Positions 45,796 to 57,854 of a stretch of DNA of 64,000 nucleotides are shown here, piece by piece. Made by a program: the position numbers and the translations under genes. The notes under the pieces were generated by a model. The model saw only the letters and a program-made list of their open reading frames with translations. It did no database searches and had not been told where the DNA came from. Positions within the stretch are counted from its first letter, which is position 1, and each line of letters begins with the position of its first letter. The stretch comes from Desarmillaria ectypa (taxonomy: Eukaryota > Basidiomycota > Agaricomycetes > Agaricales > Physalacriaceae): positions 1,736,001-1,800,000 of the forward strand of contig JAUDYN010000009.1 in NCBI GenBank assembly GCA_030407005.1, given 5' to 3'.

Positions 45796-46330
45796 TCAAA
45801 TCGCCAGTGCGGCAAGAGCAATACCCAACACCCCGGACAACAATCCGTTGTAGCCATTCCCTACGGCAGCATTGGAGGGTGAAGGAGATGCACTGGTGGA
45901 GATAGCCGCCCTTGAAGTTGAGGATGTCGCAGAGCGGCTGGTGCTCGAAGCGCTAGGTCTGGTGATACTCGATGACTGTGAAAAGGTGGTAGAAGGGGTC
46001 GAGAGACTGGTCGTTTTAATGGAGGTGGATAAAGTCGTACTATTCGACAACGACGAAGACAAAACTGTGCTCTCCGTGAAGCTGCTACTCCCACTCTCCG
46101 ACGAGGATATCGATATCGGTATCGTAAATGTCGTTGACGGAAGAGGGTTCAAGATGGTCGAGCTGTATAGTGGTGAGCTCTCATTTCTCCCACTTGTTTC
46201 ATTAGGCTTACGGAGTAGGCAGCCCCGACAGCGTCGACGTTGCCCCATCAGAGCTAGTGATGGGCTCGATGGTGTACGTCTGTGCTGCGACTAGGGCTAC
46301 AGGTACCAGCAATACGAACGCTAACTTCAT
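45796..46330 (-). CDS. Secreted GPI-anchored Ser/Thr-rich protein
   Basis: Two exons (46330-46212 and 46162-45796; 49-bp intron) give 161 residues. The start MKLAFVLLVPVALVAAQ is a typical signal peptide with cleavage after AQ or A. The mature chain begins TYTIEPITSSDGATSTLSG and continues as a long Ser/Thr stretch (about residues 55-135), surely heavily O-mannosylated. The end (NAAVGNGYNG followed by LLSGVLGIALAALAI) fits a GPI-attachment signal: small residues, then a hydrophobic tail. The product should be a wall- or membrane-bound mannoprotein of unknown role. The antisense frame is strongly acidic only because it is the complement of a Ser-rich repeat. Confidence 0.75.
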
Positions 46331-47329
46331 GATGGTCGATGGATGGCCAGCTGATGGGAGAAATAGCATTGATATATATGTGATGCACCGGTGGTCATTC
46401 GTGTTGCTCCCACAATGGTCACTTCTTAACAGGGCTATGCAAGACGGCTTCAGTTTCCCATGCATCTGCAGGAAACGGCATATTCACTGCCAAACGACTC
46501 ATTTTTGCGACATTGAACCAACTGAACACGGCCGGTCCTGACCGTGTTCACCCACAGTGGCTCTGTCACTGGGCTAAATGGACAAACTCGAGGCCCATTT
46601 GGATTTCATTCCACCATTTGCCATTTGCCATCTCTACTACGATCTGGATGCACTCCCAGCGTGAATGAAACACTGGTGCGATGGGCTGTGCCAGACGGAT
46701 CGCTGCAGTTCGAGCTGCAAAGCCCCATCCCTAGCAGGACTACACATATATTCCCACCAGGGACGTACGTACTAGCTAAAGTCAGGGTCTTTGTCAGCAC
46801 ATTCTTCCCTATTTACGTCCCATCATGGTTTTCCAATCTTCAGGTGTCCAGTCACCCGATGTTTCCCAATGCGAAGTCATTTTGTAGACAAAGGGCGCCT
46901 TCTGTAAGAGTCTGGTAATAGATGAAGGCCGCTACAAACTCTTGTTATTGTAAGGGAGATATCTATTATCTTGTCTTGACGACAACATGGTTGACCATTC
47001 GTTCACGCCCAGCTTATAGGTGGGCAGACTTGGACCCAGCGCAATCTAAGAACTGGTGCCGACGTAGCAGTGGAGCTCAAATTGGCTGGGGTAACAAAGG
47101 GATGTCCAAATCCTCATGATTTCTTCGACACCTCCATATTATGCAAAAGGCCCCAGTGCTATTTACTTTCCTGGCGCTTCTTTCGGTCTGTATGCCGCTA
47201 CACCCTCTCCCTTGTTGCAGGGAGACAGAAAGTTTTTCCAGGCCAACCACACTTTGCAGCGTCAAAGGACGGAGGGAATATCGGCTGTAAGCCTCGCTAA
47301 CCGCGTACCTCTTCACCAACACCATCCTT
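46331..47329. other. No identifiable gene
   Basis: Upstream region of the GPI protein. A frame at 46544-46918 (+) and overlapping frames at 47070-47400 have no supported product. The right end may contain 5' parts of the duplicated gene that starts to be recognisable at 47330. Confidence 0.3.
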
Positions 47330-47992
47330 ATCAGTACCCTATTCAAAAACTGTGCGGCGGTGTTTGAGAACACGTTGCTCATGTTTGGACGCCAATTCAA
47401 CTTCTGACCCCTTCACCACCGTCATTGCCAAATTCTGACCTACTGTACTTCCGTCGAGGCCCTCGATCCTTTCCACGTCGCTTGGTCCATTCCAAGTGGA
47501 GTGAAAGTGTACGACATGCTGCAAGCTTTCCAGGGGACTTGCATTCCCCGGTGGCTTGGTCTATATGCAATGCATCCTAATGCTCAGGCAGGCAGGACCG
47601 TTTACATGCGATATCTCTGTGATAAGAAAGACGGGAAGGAAAAAGTTGCTGATTACCTTTGCGAGAAGCATTATATTCACCACCACCTTTCGTTTGGTTA
47701 TGGAGTTTGCTGAACATGGTGTCTTTCCCATCGATTTAGCCCCAAGGACATCATTCGACTTCCAGCTAAGCGCCGACTAGCTTTTTGCTCTAATGAGTGT
47801 TGTCCGGCTCGGACGCAGACAACATTCAGGCAGTCATGGTCGACTTCGAAAGGGTATATCTTGACGAAGAGCATGATGAGGACACGATTGACACTCTTCG
47901 GCAGCGCTTTACGAAGGCCGTGCCCGCCGATTACCTTATATTGTGGTTTCGGAATCTGCGTGAATATCCGGCAGGGTACTACGGTCGGTAAT
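47330..47992 (+). pseudogene. Duplicated unknown gene, copy A (degraded; kinase-like hint)
   Basis: The segment is homologous to 61350-61832. CTGTGCGGCGGTGTTTGAGA matches CTGTGCGGCAGTCTTTGAGA at 61369. KVADYLCEKHYIHHHLSFGY matches VVVDYLCDKHRD then YIRHHLPVGYGF. DFERVYLDEEHDEDTIDTLR then QRFTKAVPADY matches PERVRLDYPPDQGAVERFRN then KFTSSIPSEY. At 47501 the stretch KVYDMLQAFQGTCIPRWLGL resembles a recurring motif of fungal kinase-like proteins, but no catalytic HxD or DFG is seen. Frame changes between the pieces suggest decay. The function is unknown. Confidence 0.5.
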
Positions 47993-48284
47993 CCCTTCGA
48001 ACTTCTTTGAAACCCACCTGCACCTCGAATAACACCTTGGACCCAGCAAGCGATGCCATGTTGACGGGTTTGAGGTAATTCGGGCGATCTCTCGATCCGC
48101 TATTAGGTACGTTGTAGACAATATCTACGTAAGGCTTTACAGGGAGTGCTTGATACTCCATCGTGATTCTGACTCAAGCATTTTTCATGACAAACGAACA
48201 AGTGAATGTATATGAGTCGCCGACTAGGATGCCGTAGACCACAGACAATCTGAAAATAAGTATACGAACCGCACTTCTCATAAA

Positions 48285-48410
48285 CTCATCCCCGTGCTGA
48301 GCCCGAATGCACCACCGTGCATGATTTCGGTACGTTAGTACAGTGCGGTGCTTCCATGGCCTCTTTCAAGTTGACGGGTTTCTTCCGAAGATGACATTAA
48401 ACATGAAGAT
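48285..48410 (-). pseudogene. Duplicated unknown gene (minus strand), copy A fragment
   Basis: The minus strand here aligns base by base with 63420-63520: KEAMEAPHCTN... against KEAMEALRRTHRNHARRF, then both share the GGGGATGAG that encodes GDE. Small indels shift the frame in this copy, giving an early stop. It follows copy A of the plus-strand gene in the same arrangement as in the 61-63.5 kb segment. Confidence 0.55.
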
Positions 48411-49235
48411 TACAGTCAGAAAAAGAGGCTTTCTGCAAGGACATAGTTATATCTCAAAATATGCCAGAAAGTAATAAACCTTCGTCTGGGCACAAATTAA
48501 CGGGAGTCGTACATACCAGGAACTGGTATTCGTTGGACTGTAGAACCATCAACAAACGGTAATTAGAGCACCCTAGAAGTCCGGACGTGATGCATTGATG
48601 AACAACGAGGAAGGTAAAAGTTCAATAAGCACGGCGTAAATTTTTTGACAGCAAGTCAAAGTCACGTGGGTTGTATTCAGAGGAAGAATGAAAGAACGCA
48701 CCAGAGTTGCCGGAAGTAGCCTGGAAAAATTAGTTTCACCAAGAATGCGGAGTTTCTAGCGAGCAACTTTGAACCCAGCGGCCTCGTTTATTTCCCGTCA
48801 CGCGATGAAAAATGTCTTCTCCTGATCAGAGGCACGAACATTGACTTGCTAAATTTTTCTCCGAAAGCCACCCGGGGTGACAATTAGACAGGTGTATTGG
48901 TTGCCTGGCAGTTTCAATTTCAGAGTCACGCAACGGCTTATCTTCCCTGATCTCGTGTGCACTAAACATAGTAAGCTCCCTCATTACTACTTAGAGCTGA
49001 GTTTAGGAAGCCAATGCGGAGTTATTTTCATGACATCAATATATTACGGTCTGTTGCTTACAAGGTGGCGCCCGGACCAACATCAAAGGTTGTATAAGTC
49101 GAAGATACAAAGACACGGATTGAACAATCCTCCGGTGTGATATAGATTTCTGTGTTTTCCAGCTATTCAGTACTAGTACATGCCAAGTGTTTACAGATAA
49201 TAATAAAACAGAGCGAGTTTAGACCAAAAAAGGAC
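48411..49235. other. No identifiable gene
   Basis: A/T-rich intergenic sequence downstream of the FAD monooxygenase; nothing supportable was seen. Confidence 0.35.
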
Positions 49236-51431
49236 TCAAGAAGAAACCCGCAATGCAGCAACGTTTGTTATGTACTGCCATAGCACTTTCGCAACGAGCT
49301 TGGGTTGCATCATGTCGATTGAGGGCGCAAAGAAGTGTCTGTAATGGAATATCGCTGATCCGGCTTGCTTGTCCTGATGATACCAGTGAGAAGTGCGCTT
49401 GGTTGGGGCTTGGGGAAAGCATACGGTGAATGCCAGAATGAATATCTGTTTCATGTACCAGCGAGCCAAGGAACCTGATGAGAGTGCTTCTCCAGCCATA
49501 GGCACAGTAGTCGGGTATCCATAGTCTATAAACATAAAATTCGCGTCTCTGTCTAGTAGAGCGAGGGCGGGTATCACTTACCGAAGCTTTTGGCTGCATC
49601 CCTACAGTACAAGCAATCGAATTAAATCCACAAAATCATGAAGGAGCTTTTTCATACCAAAAAGGTGTTGTCTTGTCGGCCTGCATTTTGAAGAACCGCT
49701 CGGAAAAATCGCTCGGAATAGATCGTGTATTATTTTGCAGCAATGTATTGAGACAAATGGCACCAATAAAAGCCTTCATACATCCTTGTCTGGGTATGAA
49801 ACAATTAGAACAGAGTAATAAAGAGAAACGAGAAACGAACCCAAAGACGGGATTGACTCTCATAACACTATCTCCAGCAGCAACAAAGTTTGCGGGCAAG
49901 TTTGTAGCTTTCTCGTATCGAATGTGGTTTGCAGTTACTATGCTAGAGTTTAGATTAGAAATGTGCGAATAGGTTGGAAACATACAGAATTGAGTCTTGC
50001 TGCATATCGCAGTATCTTTGACCTCATCCAGGATGTCCAAAATCTGCAGGAACCATTCCGGAATTGGCTTTCTTACAACCAAACTTTTCGTGTATTCCTT
50101 AAACTCGTCGAGTGTCTGAGGAAGATCGGGACAGCCCCAGGCTCCCGCGCATAATTGAACTATTAAAAGAGGCGCAGTCAGACGTGCCGGAAGAACACGG
50201 CATAAGATAACGTACCAATATCACCTTCGATACGCTGGCAATATATTGCGCGGGATTCGATCCCGGCCTCGGTGAGACAGACATAAATCGAACTGCATCG
50301 GTCCCATGTTGTCGTAAGCCCGGGAAACTTCGCCCCAACTTCGGGTGGCACATGGAAGCGCAGCGTTGAGTAATAAACCCTTGGGTCGTACTTGATATTA
50401 AGTTGCTCAAGAGGAAGTTTTCCTCTCGGGTACTTGCCGGATTCTGCCACGCCGAAGCCTTCGCGCCGTAGCCATTTCATCCCGGCGCTTGCTGGACCAG
50501 TGCAGTCTGGATGGGTAGCATTAAATCGAGATGCATTCCGTGAAGTGAAGATAGGTGACCCACCCATAACGATCACGGCGTCCAACGTCTGTGTCCCTTC
50601 CTCCGTTCGCACAATAACCTTGTCAAGGTATTGCTTATTCGACTTGCTTCTAGAGACGCCGGTAACTGTGCCGATAATCTGGCGGACATGCTCGTGATGA
50701 CCACCGAGGATTAACCGGCGCAGGAGCGTTTCGAGACCTACTCGCCCAACAAACGTGGAACTTGGAAGTGCTCCACCATATTCTTCATACGGGACGTACT
50801 GCCATTCACCATAGGTTGAAAGGCGGAAGTCAGCCGGGTTGATGCTAAACGGCCAACACATTACCGGGTAAATCCTAGGCACAGAGCAAACAAGTTACCC
50901 ACCGCACATCAGAGATCTTGCATTCCTCATCAAAGTAGGGAAAGAGTTTGCGGTAAACATGGTAAACGAGGGCGGGGTATGCTTTTGAACAGTATCAAGA
51001 GTCGTGAATACATGATAACGGCACGGACGAACCATGGAAAGAGTGATATTGCATCACTCGGGAACGTGAATGTTCCTGGTTCCAAGCATCCCTCCGTTGA
51101 GCATCATCACTGCCCAACCATGATTCGGCCTCTACGAGAACAACATCTTCGAAGTGATCGAGGCAAACGCGGGCGGCGAGGAGGCCTGAGATGCTAGCAG
51201 GTAGATCAATTAGCCGAGCACAGGTAAATCATACCATGTATAATGTTACCTGCCACCGCAAATTACAGCAGTGCCTCGGATTTTCTGTGCAGCTGTACGA
51301 GTAAGACCAAGGGCGTCGATGTCCTTCACACAAGTCTGTTTCAGGAGAAGGTGACGCCTTAGAGCGCGCCCGAGAAGTAAGAATAAGTAGTAGATGGCAA
51401 GGGAAGCTGCGGAAAGCCACAGAAGACCCAT
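49236..51431 (-). CDS. Membrane-anchored FAD-dependent monooxygenase (epoxidase-like)
   Basis: Eleven exons (51431-51250, 51193-51033, 50981-50903, 50874-50564, 50506-50216, 50159-49986, 49937-49841, 49789-49658, 49601-49582, 49525-49425, 49373-49236) give 561 residues. The N-terminus is a membrane anchor (LLWLSAASLAIYYLFLLLG). Then comes the FAD-binding strand-turn-helix AVICGGSISGLLAARV (about 55-70), acidic end VVLVEAE, a middle region ending VIVMDCTGPASAGMKWLRRE, and the second FAD motif NFVAAGDSVMRVNPVFGQG with G421-D422. The domain order fits the group A (PHBH/squalene-epoxidase-like) FAD monooxygenases. It would hydroxylate or epoxidise a lipophilic substrate at the ER membrane. One exon is only 20 nt. 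No lesion is seen. Confidence 0.82.
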
Positions 51432-52836
51432 CGTAGAGACACGTATGTTACCTGTAACATTTGCATAAAGCCACTACATATATATGGCAGATAGTTCAGA
51501 TCTGAGTCCAGGTTTCGCCCATCAGAACATACATAAGTGCTGAAGAAGCAAAGGAACACGCTGAGATGGGAATTCGCATTGCTATCATGTGCCCTCGTTG
51601 TGCTTCTATCAAACCCACAGTAGAGGCTGCCGGCACCGGCGTAAGGAAAGCACTCAGTTCAGGGCAGAAGCGAAGACGAAATAGACGCAGATAGAAGAAC
51701 GCAACTCAGAAAGTAGCGATACTCCAATGGTTTCGTTTGTTACACCAGTATGATCAAGGTTATTACAAAACGTCGGAGCGCTAAATGACCGGAAGAAAAC
51801 GTTAATATCATGCTGTGGCTGCGCAGCTCAACTTTTTTTCAACTGTTCTCGAGTTCTTCTCGAGATAGTTTCTCGATGATAGGTGGATCCCTTCAAGAAC
51901 TTCGGAAATGTGGTAATGAATTCTAGGCCTTTGCAGAATATATTGGCAGAGGAAGTCATGAAGTGACTTGTATGGCAACGAAACGATCCAACCCCTTCTA
52001 GTGTGTGATCCGGGTTGTCAGGTGCGCTACAACTCATATCCTAATAGCAGGCTTCTGCCGTCGAAATTTTGATAAAGGCATTCGCCTATCGAAGACCTAT
52101 AAGGGACCTTAAGGGTTCTTTCTCCATGCGACTTGATATACAATGGGAGGAAAATTTTCCTCTATAATATGCTTCGAACCGAGCCGGTGTATCATTTACA
52201 TTTTTTAAATAGTCTCCTTACTACCAAGCATCACTATCATACCCGCTCTTGACAATATAACGAGCTTTGGACGTTTTTAGTTGAAATGTAAGGCTGACTT
52301 TCTCTTTGTGGTGTGGTTTCTCGTTGGTGCTGTGTATGTCTATTAGTATAATCATCGGCGAAGTGGGTGCAACAGTAATTGGAGGAGCGTCAAAAGTCCC
52401 GATCTCTTACCCAATACTACAGCCTTCTAGGAACAGCGGTGCTCCACGCTCTGGAGTACTTCCGAAGCTGGTGCATACCTTTTTCGCCCGTATCCGTTCT
52501 TCTGGGTATCCACATTATCCGGCACTGTGCCAGGACTACTCTAAAGACCAAGCCACCACCAAATTCTAGTGAGCATCCTTTGCAAACACAAACATCATCC
52601 CGTGGTGTTATAAATTGTTGTAGGTTGTGACAGTATGGGGAGTACAGCTTTGCTGTAACTTAGCTCCTAATCGACGTGTCTGGCTGCATCGACACCCTTG
52701 GTGAGGGTTCTTGGTTGTTCTAGACCAAATCTCGGCGTCCTATACAACGCTGTAGGCCTTTCCTTTCGCAGATTGTATTGGCGGTATGTACCTGAGTATA
52801 TCATTCTAGACTGTTCTCGCTCGTCTGCTTAAAGAC
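51432..52836. other. No identifiable gene
   Basis: Upstream region of the FAD monooxygenase and left flank of the LTR. A frame at 52306-52569 (+) starts with a hydrophobic segment but has no motif or stable continuation. Confidence 0.3.
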
Positions 52837-53053
52837 TGTTGGAATCCTGGGTGTTGCGCAGGGTAGACTCCAGGCTGGTAAAGCCAGATGTAAGGGAATT
52901 GTTATTCTATGGCTCCTACAGAGCTCATATTTATACTACTTCGCACTAGAATCTAGAATGTACTACAACTTTCTACGACTCTCGTGCTTACTCATCGACT
53001 CTCGGCATGATGCCGGATTGCTCCTTCTAGAACTTTCCAGCAAAATCCCAACA
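52837..53053 (+). repeat. Solo LTR, copy 2 (217 bp)
   Basis: Same length, orientation and ends (TGTTGGAATCC...AATCCCAACA) as the copy at 21045-21261, with about four substitutions over 217 bp (roughly 98% identity). It is flanked by its own perfect 5-bp duplication AAGAC (52832-52836 and 53054-53058), different from that of copy 1. It is thus an independent insertion that has lost, or never had, an internal region. Confidence 0.85.
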
Positions 53054-55343
53054 AAGACGTTGCAAGGCCTGCTTTGCCAGGGGTCAGTGGTGCCAATGCC
53101 TCGTGTCCGATTCCTTCCTCATTTCTGCACGTTAGCTTTTTCACCTGGAGAGTATGGTTAGTTTCGGATCGGATTCCTTCCGCTGGATATCTGGATCACT
53201 GACTTCATCGCGTTTGGCAGTGAGCCACAAAACAAGTGTCTGACTGCCATAATCGTGAGGAATCCAATGGCATTGCGATTTTATTTTCCATCGACCCGGT
53301 ACAGGCAGCTTCGTTATCGCTGACTTCGTGGTCACACTTTGTAAGTGAATGTTAGACGGATAGCATATTTTTAGCTGACGGGCGCTGGAAGATTATTTTG
53401 CTAAAACGTGGGGATTTATCCCTTCATTCCGACGATACTCACTCTTAAACAGTGTACAATTGATTTTTCTCTCAGCTGAAGGTATCAGTCTACAGAATCT
53501 CTTTCCTTCCTTCCGATAGGCTGTAACGCCCTGGCGTATGACATTGCTAAACTACTGGTTTTCGGGCATAGTTCCAACTCGTGTGTGCATAGCTGGGTTT
53601 CTGAAGGAAAGCTCTAAAGTTTGCACAGATTACCACTTCCTCTTTATTTCTTATACTCTTCAAAGCAAGACTCGAAATGATCACTACGCACTGTTACTTT
53701 CCTCAAGAATCGAATGGGTATGTTGGAATTTCTCGCAGAACCAACCACAAACCCACATTGCACCCGTCCAACGCCGGGTTTTTGACCAGATGCTGGTATT
53801 GGGTCGTCCAGTTTCTATGCGTACTCACCTTGGCCTAGTCTCATTGCAATTTTGCTCTATCACGGAGGTACGAAGAATATCCGCCGTTTCTTCCTTTTCT
53901 TCTCATAATACCCTCTGGTGTCCACTGCACAGACGACATAAGCAGAATCACTCATTTTTGTCGACATATTCAATTCTTTGTCGAAGTATGTCTTAACGCC
54001 CTTCCCACCAGCACGACTTCCTGGATTTATCAGGCTGTAGTATGTCCGTCGTGGTAAGAGAGGTGAACGTTGCTACTCAAATATGCCGAAAATAGATCAA
54101 TTCATAGGCCACCTTAAATTCACGGAGGAGACTTAGGTCTATAATAGATTCCAGAGTGCAAGGATTAACGTCCGTATCCATGTCAAACGGGGCTCGTAGC
54201 GCTCGTATGCAGATTGTATAGGAAAGCAATGCTTTTATCGATCTCATTGCATTATACTCATCGACGCGTAGCCTGGTAGAATGGCAATTCAAGTTCGTCA
54301 TGGTACTCAGATACGGTACAACACCACTGGTAAGTTTTTATTTTTATTTTAAGAAAATTTTCAGCTCATTCATAGACTGTTCAGAAGAGATAAAGCCGGG
54401 GAGACGTACGATCTGGCATGCCTCTTTAGGAACAAACGGGGCTGCAGCCAGCTGGCCTGTCGAGGACAGTGGCGGTATAATTGCTTTGGACGGAGTACGA
54501 CGGGTTGCGCTATAATGGTGGGTGCTACTGGTTTCAGTCCGCGCGAATGATGGGAAAATGAACGGCATTTCCCCTGGATGCAATCCCTAAGGAAAAATCA
54601 GAGCCAATTGAAAAAGAACTCCATTTTCCGGATCCTCCAGTCCAAGAGAATTGGGATTCCATCCGGCATCTTCGGACCGACAGGTTACTAAGAGGGCCCT
54701 TCGGCAAATTGGACGTTGTGAGCTTGCGGAGGCAGCGCACATAAGGTGCTGACTACGCAGACGAGAGACGCTTTCAACTCTCTCGATTGCAGCCAGCACC
54801 GCTTACGCTTGGAATCTTCATGTCGAAGTCTTCGACTTGTATTCTATTTCACGATTTAATCTTACTCTAATCCTACACTAATCTATCTTGTCTATTCATG
54901 TCTTAAACCGGTGCTGCTGCAAGTTCTCACAACAACGGACCCGGCAATGCGACTCCAAACTTGGGAAATTCGTTAAAGAGCCCTGAATAAATGAACATGG
55001 ATAAGTCGCGAGCAAAGACGAACAAGGATGTGTTGGACAAAAACACGAGAAGGGCTCGGAGGAGAAAGGAATTGGCTGCAAAAGGTGGTGATTACCAAAG
55101 ATGTCCTAGATGACGAGGAAGATGAGTTCGACTCTGGAAGCGACCGCAGGTTCAACAACTATGGATGCCATCCTCATCAAACTCTTCTCAGACGAGGCGA
55201 CTCAAACGAATCAAGAAGCGTACATCCCTAACGATATGGCTTTCCACGAGGATCACAAGGCCCTACTTATCCATCGGATTTCAATTCCTCTCACCACGTT
55301 TCACTCATCCTAACTGTGAAACCTGCAATACAACGATGATGCC
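53054..55343. other. No identifiable gene
   Basis: Several frames of 60-150 codons occur (for example 53538-53996 +) but none has a motif or coherent splice structure. The right end (55028-55343) may hold first exons of the kinase-like gene that follows. Confidence 0.3.
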
Positions 55344-56463
55344 TTGCCTTGCATCAAAATAACTCGCTTGACTATCGATGGCGTGAGTAAGAACTTCAGT
55401 GTCCTCGATGTTTCTAAGGCACTGACCGAGATTGACCTTTCACGCGCGGACTTCTTGGAATGCTGCAACAATCTCTTGGAGTTTGTCGCTTCCCTAAGCG
55501 ACCGTCAAGTTCGAACAATGAACGCGTTTATCTATTTCATCGATTATTTTGGACTTCCTGCCCCTCAGAAGCCTGAAAACTGGGTTCAAACTATCTACAG
55601 CGACGTAAAAATCTGTTCTGGAGCATCTACTTCACTTATCAGGATTGGACATCCAAGGCCCAAGACAGCCTCTGTACGGGCTTTTGTTCTTATGGCGCAG
55701 TACGTAGCCAACTATCACTTGATGGGACTAATTGCTCATATAGGCACTGTTAGGACCCTTGGGCCGCTGGCTGTACGTCAAAATGCGATCTGATTCCCGA
55801 GTTGAAGTTGCTTCGATGCGCTTCATTGCTGCAAACACGTCCGTTCCGGTTCCTAAAGTCTGGCTATACTTTCGATAGCAACAGCTTGATTACATTTTTA
55901 TGCGACGTATACCAGGACAGTGTCTAGTTACCATCTGGCCTGATCTCTTGAACGAATCCGAAAAGATCATTATCGAACAGCTTGCAAAATACGTCCACGA
56001 AATCCGCTGTATACCCCCTCCTTCTGGTACTCAGTTCTGTTCAGTGTCAGGTGGACCTATCCGTAACTACCTAATGTATGTCGATGGCAACACCAGCTCG
56101 TTTCGTGATGAAGTCTATCTTAATCTCCAACTTCGTTGTCGATGTCCTGTGGAAGATAGCGTGCCTATAGTCGCCATCGCTCACGCTAAGTCCTACCTTT
56201 TGATATTCACTCACGGAGATTTAATGGCCCGTAATATCATGGTTCAGGGAACCAGAGTCACTGTCATCATCGATTGGGATTGTGTCGGGTGGTTTCCTGT
56301 TCATATAGAGTTCTGCATAGCGATGAAGTGGCAAAAATGGAAGTTGGTGCATGAGACGTGGTGGCCATGGAATCATAAGTTTATTCCAGTGCACGAGATT
56401 GAGGCTGAAGCAGATGGGGCATTGTTATCGCAATGCTTCGTTCCGATGATGCATGCACCCTAG
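55344..56463 (+). pseudogene. Aminoglycoside-phosphotransferase-like kinase with an in-frame stop
   Basis: From 55344 an N-terminal part reads DVSKALTEIDLSRADFLECC and continues through an apparent intron near 55700-55760 into LGRWLYVKMRSDSRVEVASM then FIAANTSVPVPKVWLYFR. A TAG follows at 55876-55878, and the same frame resumes QQLDYIFMRRIPGQ. The catalytic part is good: FTHGDLMARNIMV (HxDxxxxN loop) and VIIDWDCVGWFP (metal-binding IDW). Fungal genomes hold many such APH-fold kinases, most of unknown substrate. With one stop between the N-lobe and C-lobe the gene is either dead, uses an unnoticed splice, or has a sequence error. Everything else looks functional. Confidence 0.6.
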
Positions 56464-57854
56464 AATCTTAACCAATACCGATTTTGAAGTATCTAAAGCG
56501 AACTAAGTTATTCATAGAGATCGAAGTCTTTCGGTAAATCTCTACCCCAATGCATAGATCTTGAGCATTCGATAGGTCGGTCCGGGTAGGCTGCTTTGAT
56601 TCACCTGATACCGATGCATCGTTCAGTGGCGTTCGGAGCTGGTCAACCACAGATCCATGAAGCATGGTGCGATGCATTGACACAAACTTCCTTCATATCA
56701 GTATCACACATGTACCCATATCTAAAATCTGCGCTTCCCCATCCCAGGTGCCCAAGATAGTGGAGATGACTGGATCTGAAAGATAGCCAAAGGGGAGCAT
56801 TCTACGAATAGTGACGGTCTAAGGTTCTCTGCCGTTGCCCAGGAAACGGCGTCCAAACACGTCCCTTTCGGAACAAGGTCCGTGCACGCCTCATCCCAGA
56901 GCATTGATTATTCAGGCTGATTCGGCAGTTGCTACCAGAAGAATGGAGATATAGATTCATATCCCAAAAATACGCCTCTTCTAGCTTATGAAGTACTCGG
57001 CTTACCCTTCTTCAAAATCGAACATGGGAAAATTGAAGGGTCAGGATAGTATGGAAATTCACTTGTCCTGTGGATCTGTTTCTGCAGTGACTCGTACGGA
57101 TGGAGACAGCATAGCAACGGGACAAGATAGTTTACAGCAGGCGGCCATACATAGACTAACAAGTGTTCCTTCTCCTGAGGCTAAATAGAAGACATCTCGC
57201 CTAAGCTATGTACTTGCATAGAACGTTGAAAACTTCAAGTCGGATGTTGGGGAGTCCAGCCTGTTGGATAACATGCGCACCGCAGATCAAAGATCAGGCA
57301 TGTTTGCTCAGCGAGTTAGAACATAGCAGTTCAAGTTTGCTTATAGGAAGGGAGGCAAACGAGTACGATATACTACAAAATATAGCTACTGATATACTCT
57401 ATGTATTCTTCTAGTACTTTCTCTCTCTTAATAATCCTTTACTCAGCAAGACTCGGGCTGACTGGACACCGCGCCAGCTTGCACAGCCACAGGGTCAACA
57501 ATTTTCCACACAGCCTGAAGTGAATGGAAACAGATCCATATGAATAGAAATTGGATTGGCCCAGAGAAAAACTAAGCATTAAGACAGGATTAAGGCTTGA
57601 ATTTGAGCTCTCAACCTCGATCCAAATACTTTAGACCAGAATTCAAAAACGCTCAAGTTTGAGAAGGCCGGGCCTTTCCGGTCCGGTCAATTTCGATTTC
57701 CATTCATTATTAAACGCGTGAGTGACATATCATGTGATTATGTGCCTGGGATGTCACGTCACAACTGGAAAATGAAAAAAATCTCTCATTCTTGTCCTCC
57801 ACCTTCATGAAAGATTCTGTGTGCCTCCTGGGGAATACAATATTCGATTGAATC
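56464..57854. other. No identifiable gene
   Basis: Intergenic sequence between the kinase-like gene and RCC1; short frames only. The last 100 bp should hold the RCC1 promoter. Confidence 0.35.

Noticed and set aside
45872..46294. A 140-codon strongly acidic protein on the plus strand
   Set aside because: It is the complement of the Ser/Thr-rich repeat of the spliced GPI-anchored protein, which has a signal peptide, intron and anchor signal.
7273..51431. A complete polyketide, peptide or terpene biosynthetic cluster
   Set aside because: No ketosynthase, condensation/adenylation core, or DDxxD/NSE terpene-synthase motif was found in any frame; only tailoring-type enzymes and a ligase fragment are present.
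21045..53053. A single 32-kb retroelement or giant mobile element bounded by the two LTR copies
   Set aside because: Each LTR has its own perfect 5-bp duplication on both sides, and the outer flanks (CCTAG and AAGAC) do not match. The interval also contains housekeeping genes. Two independent solo insertions explain it better.
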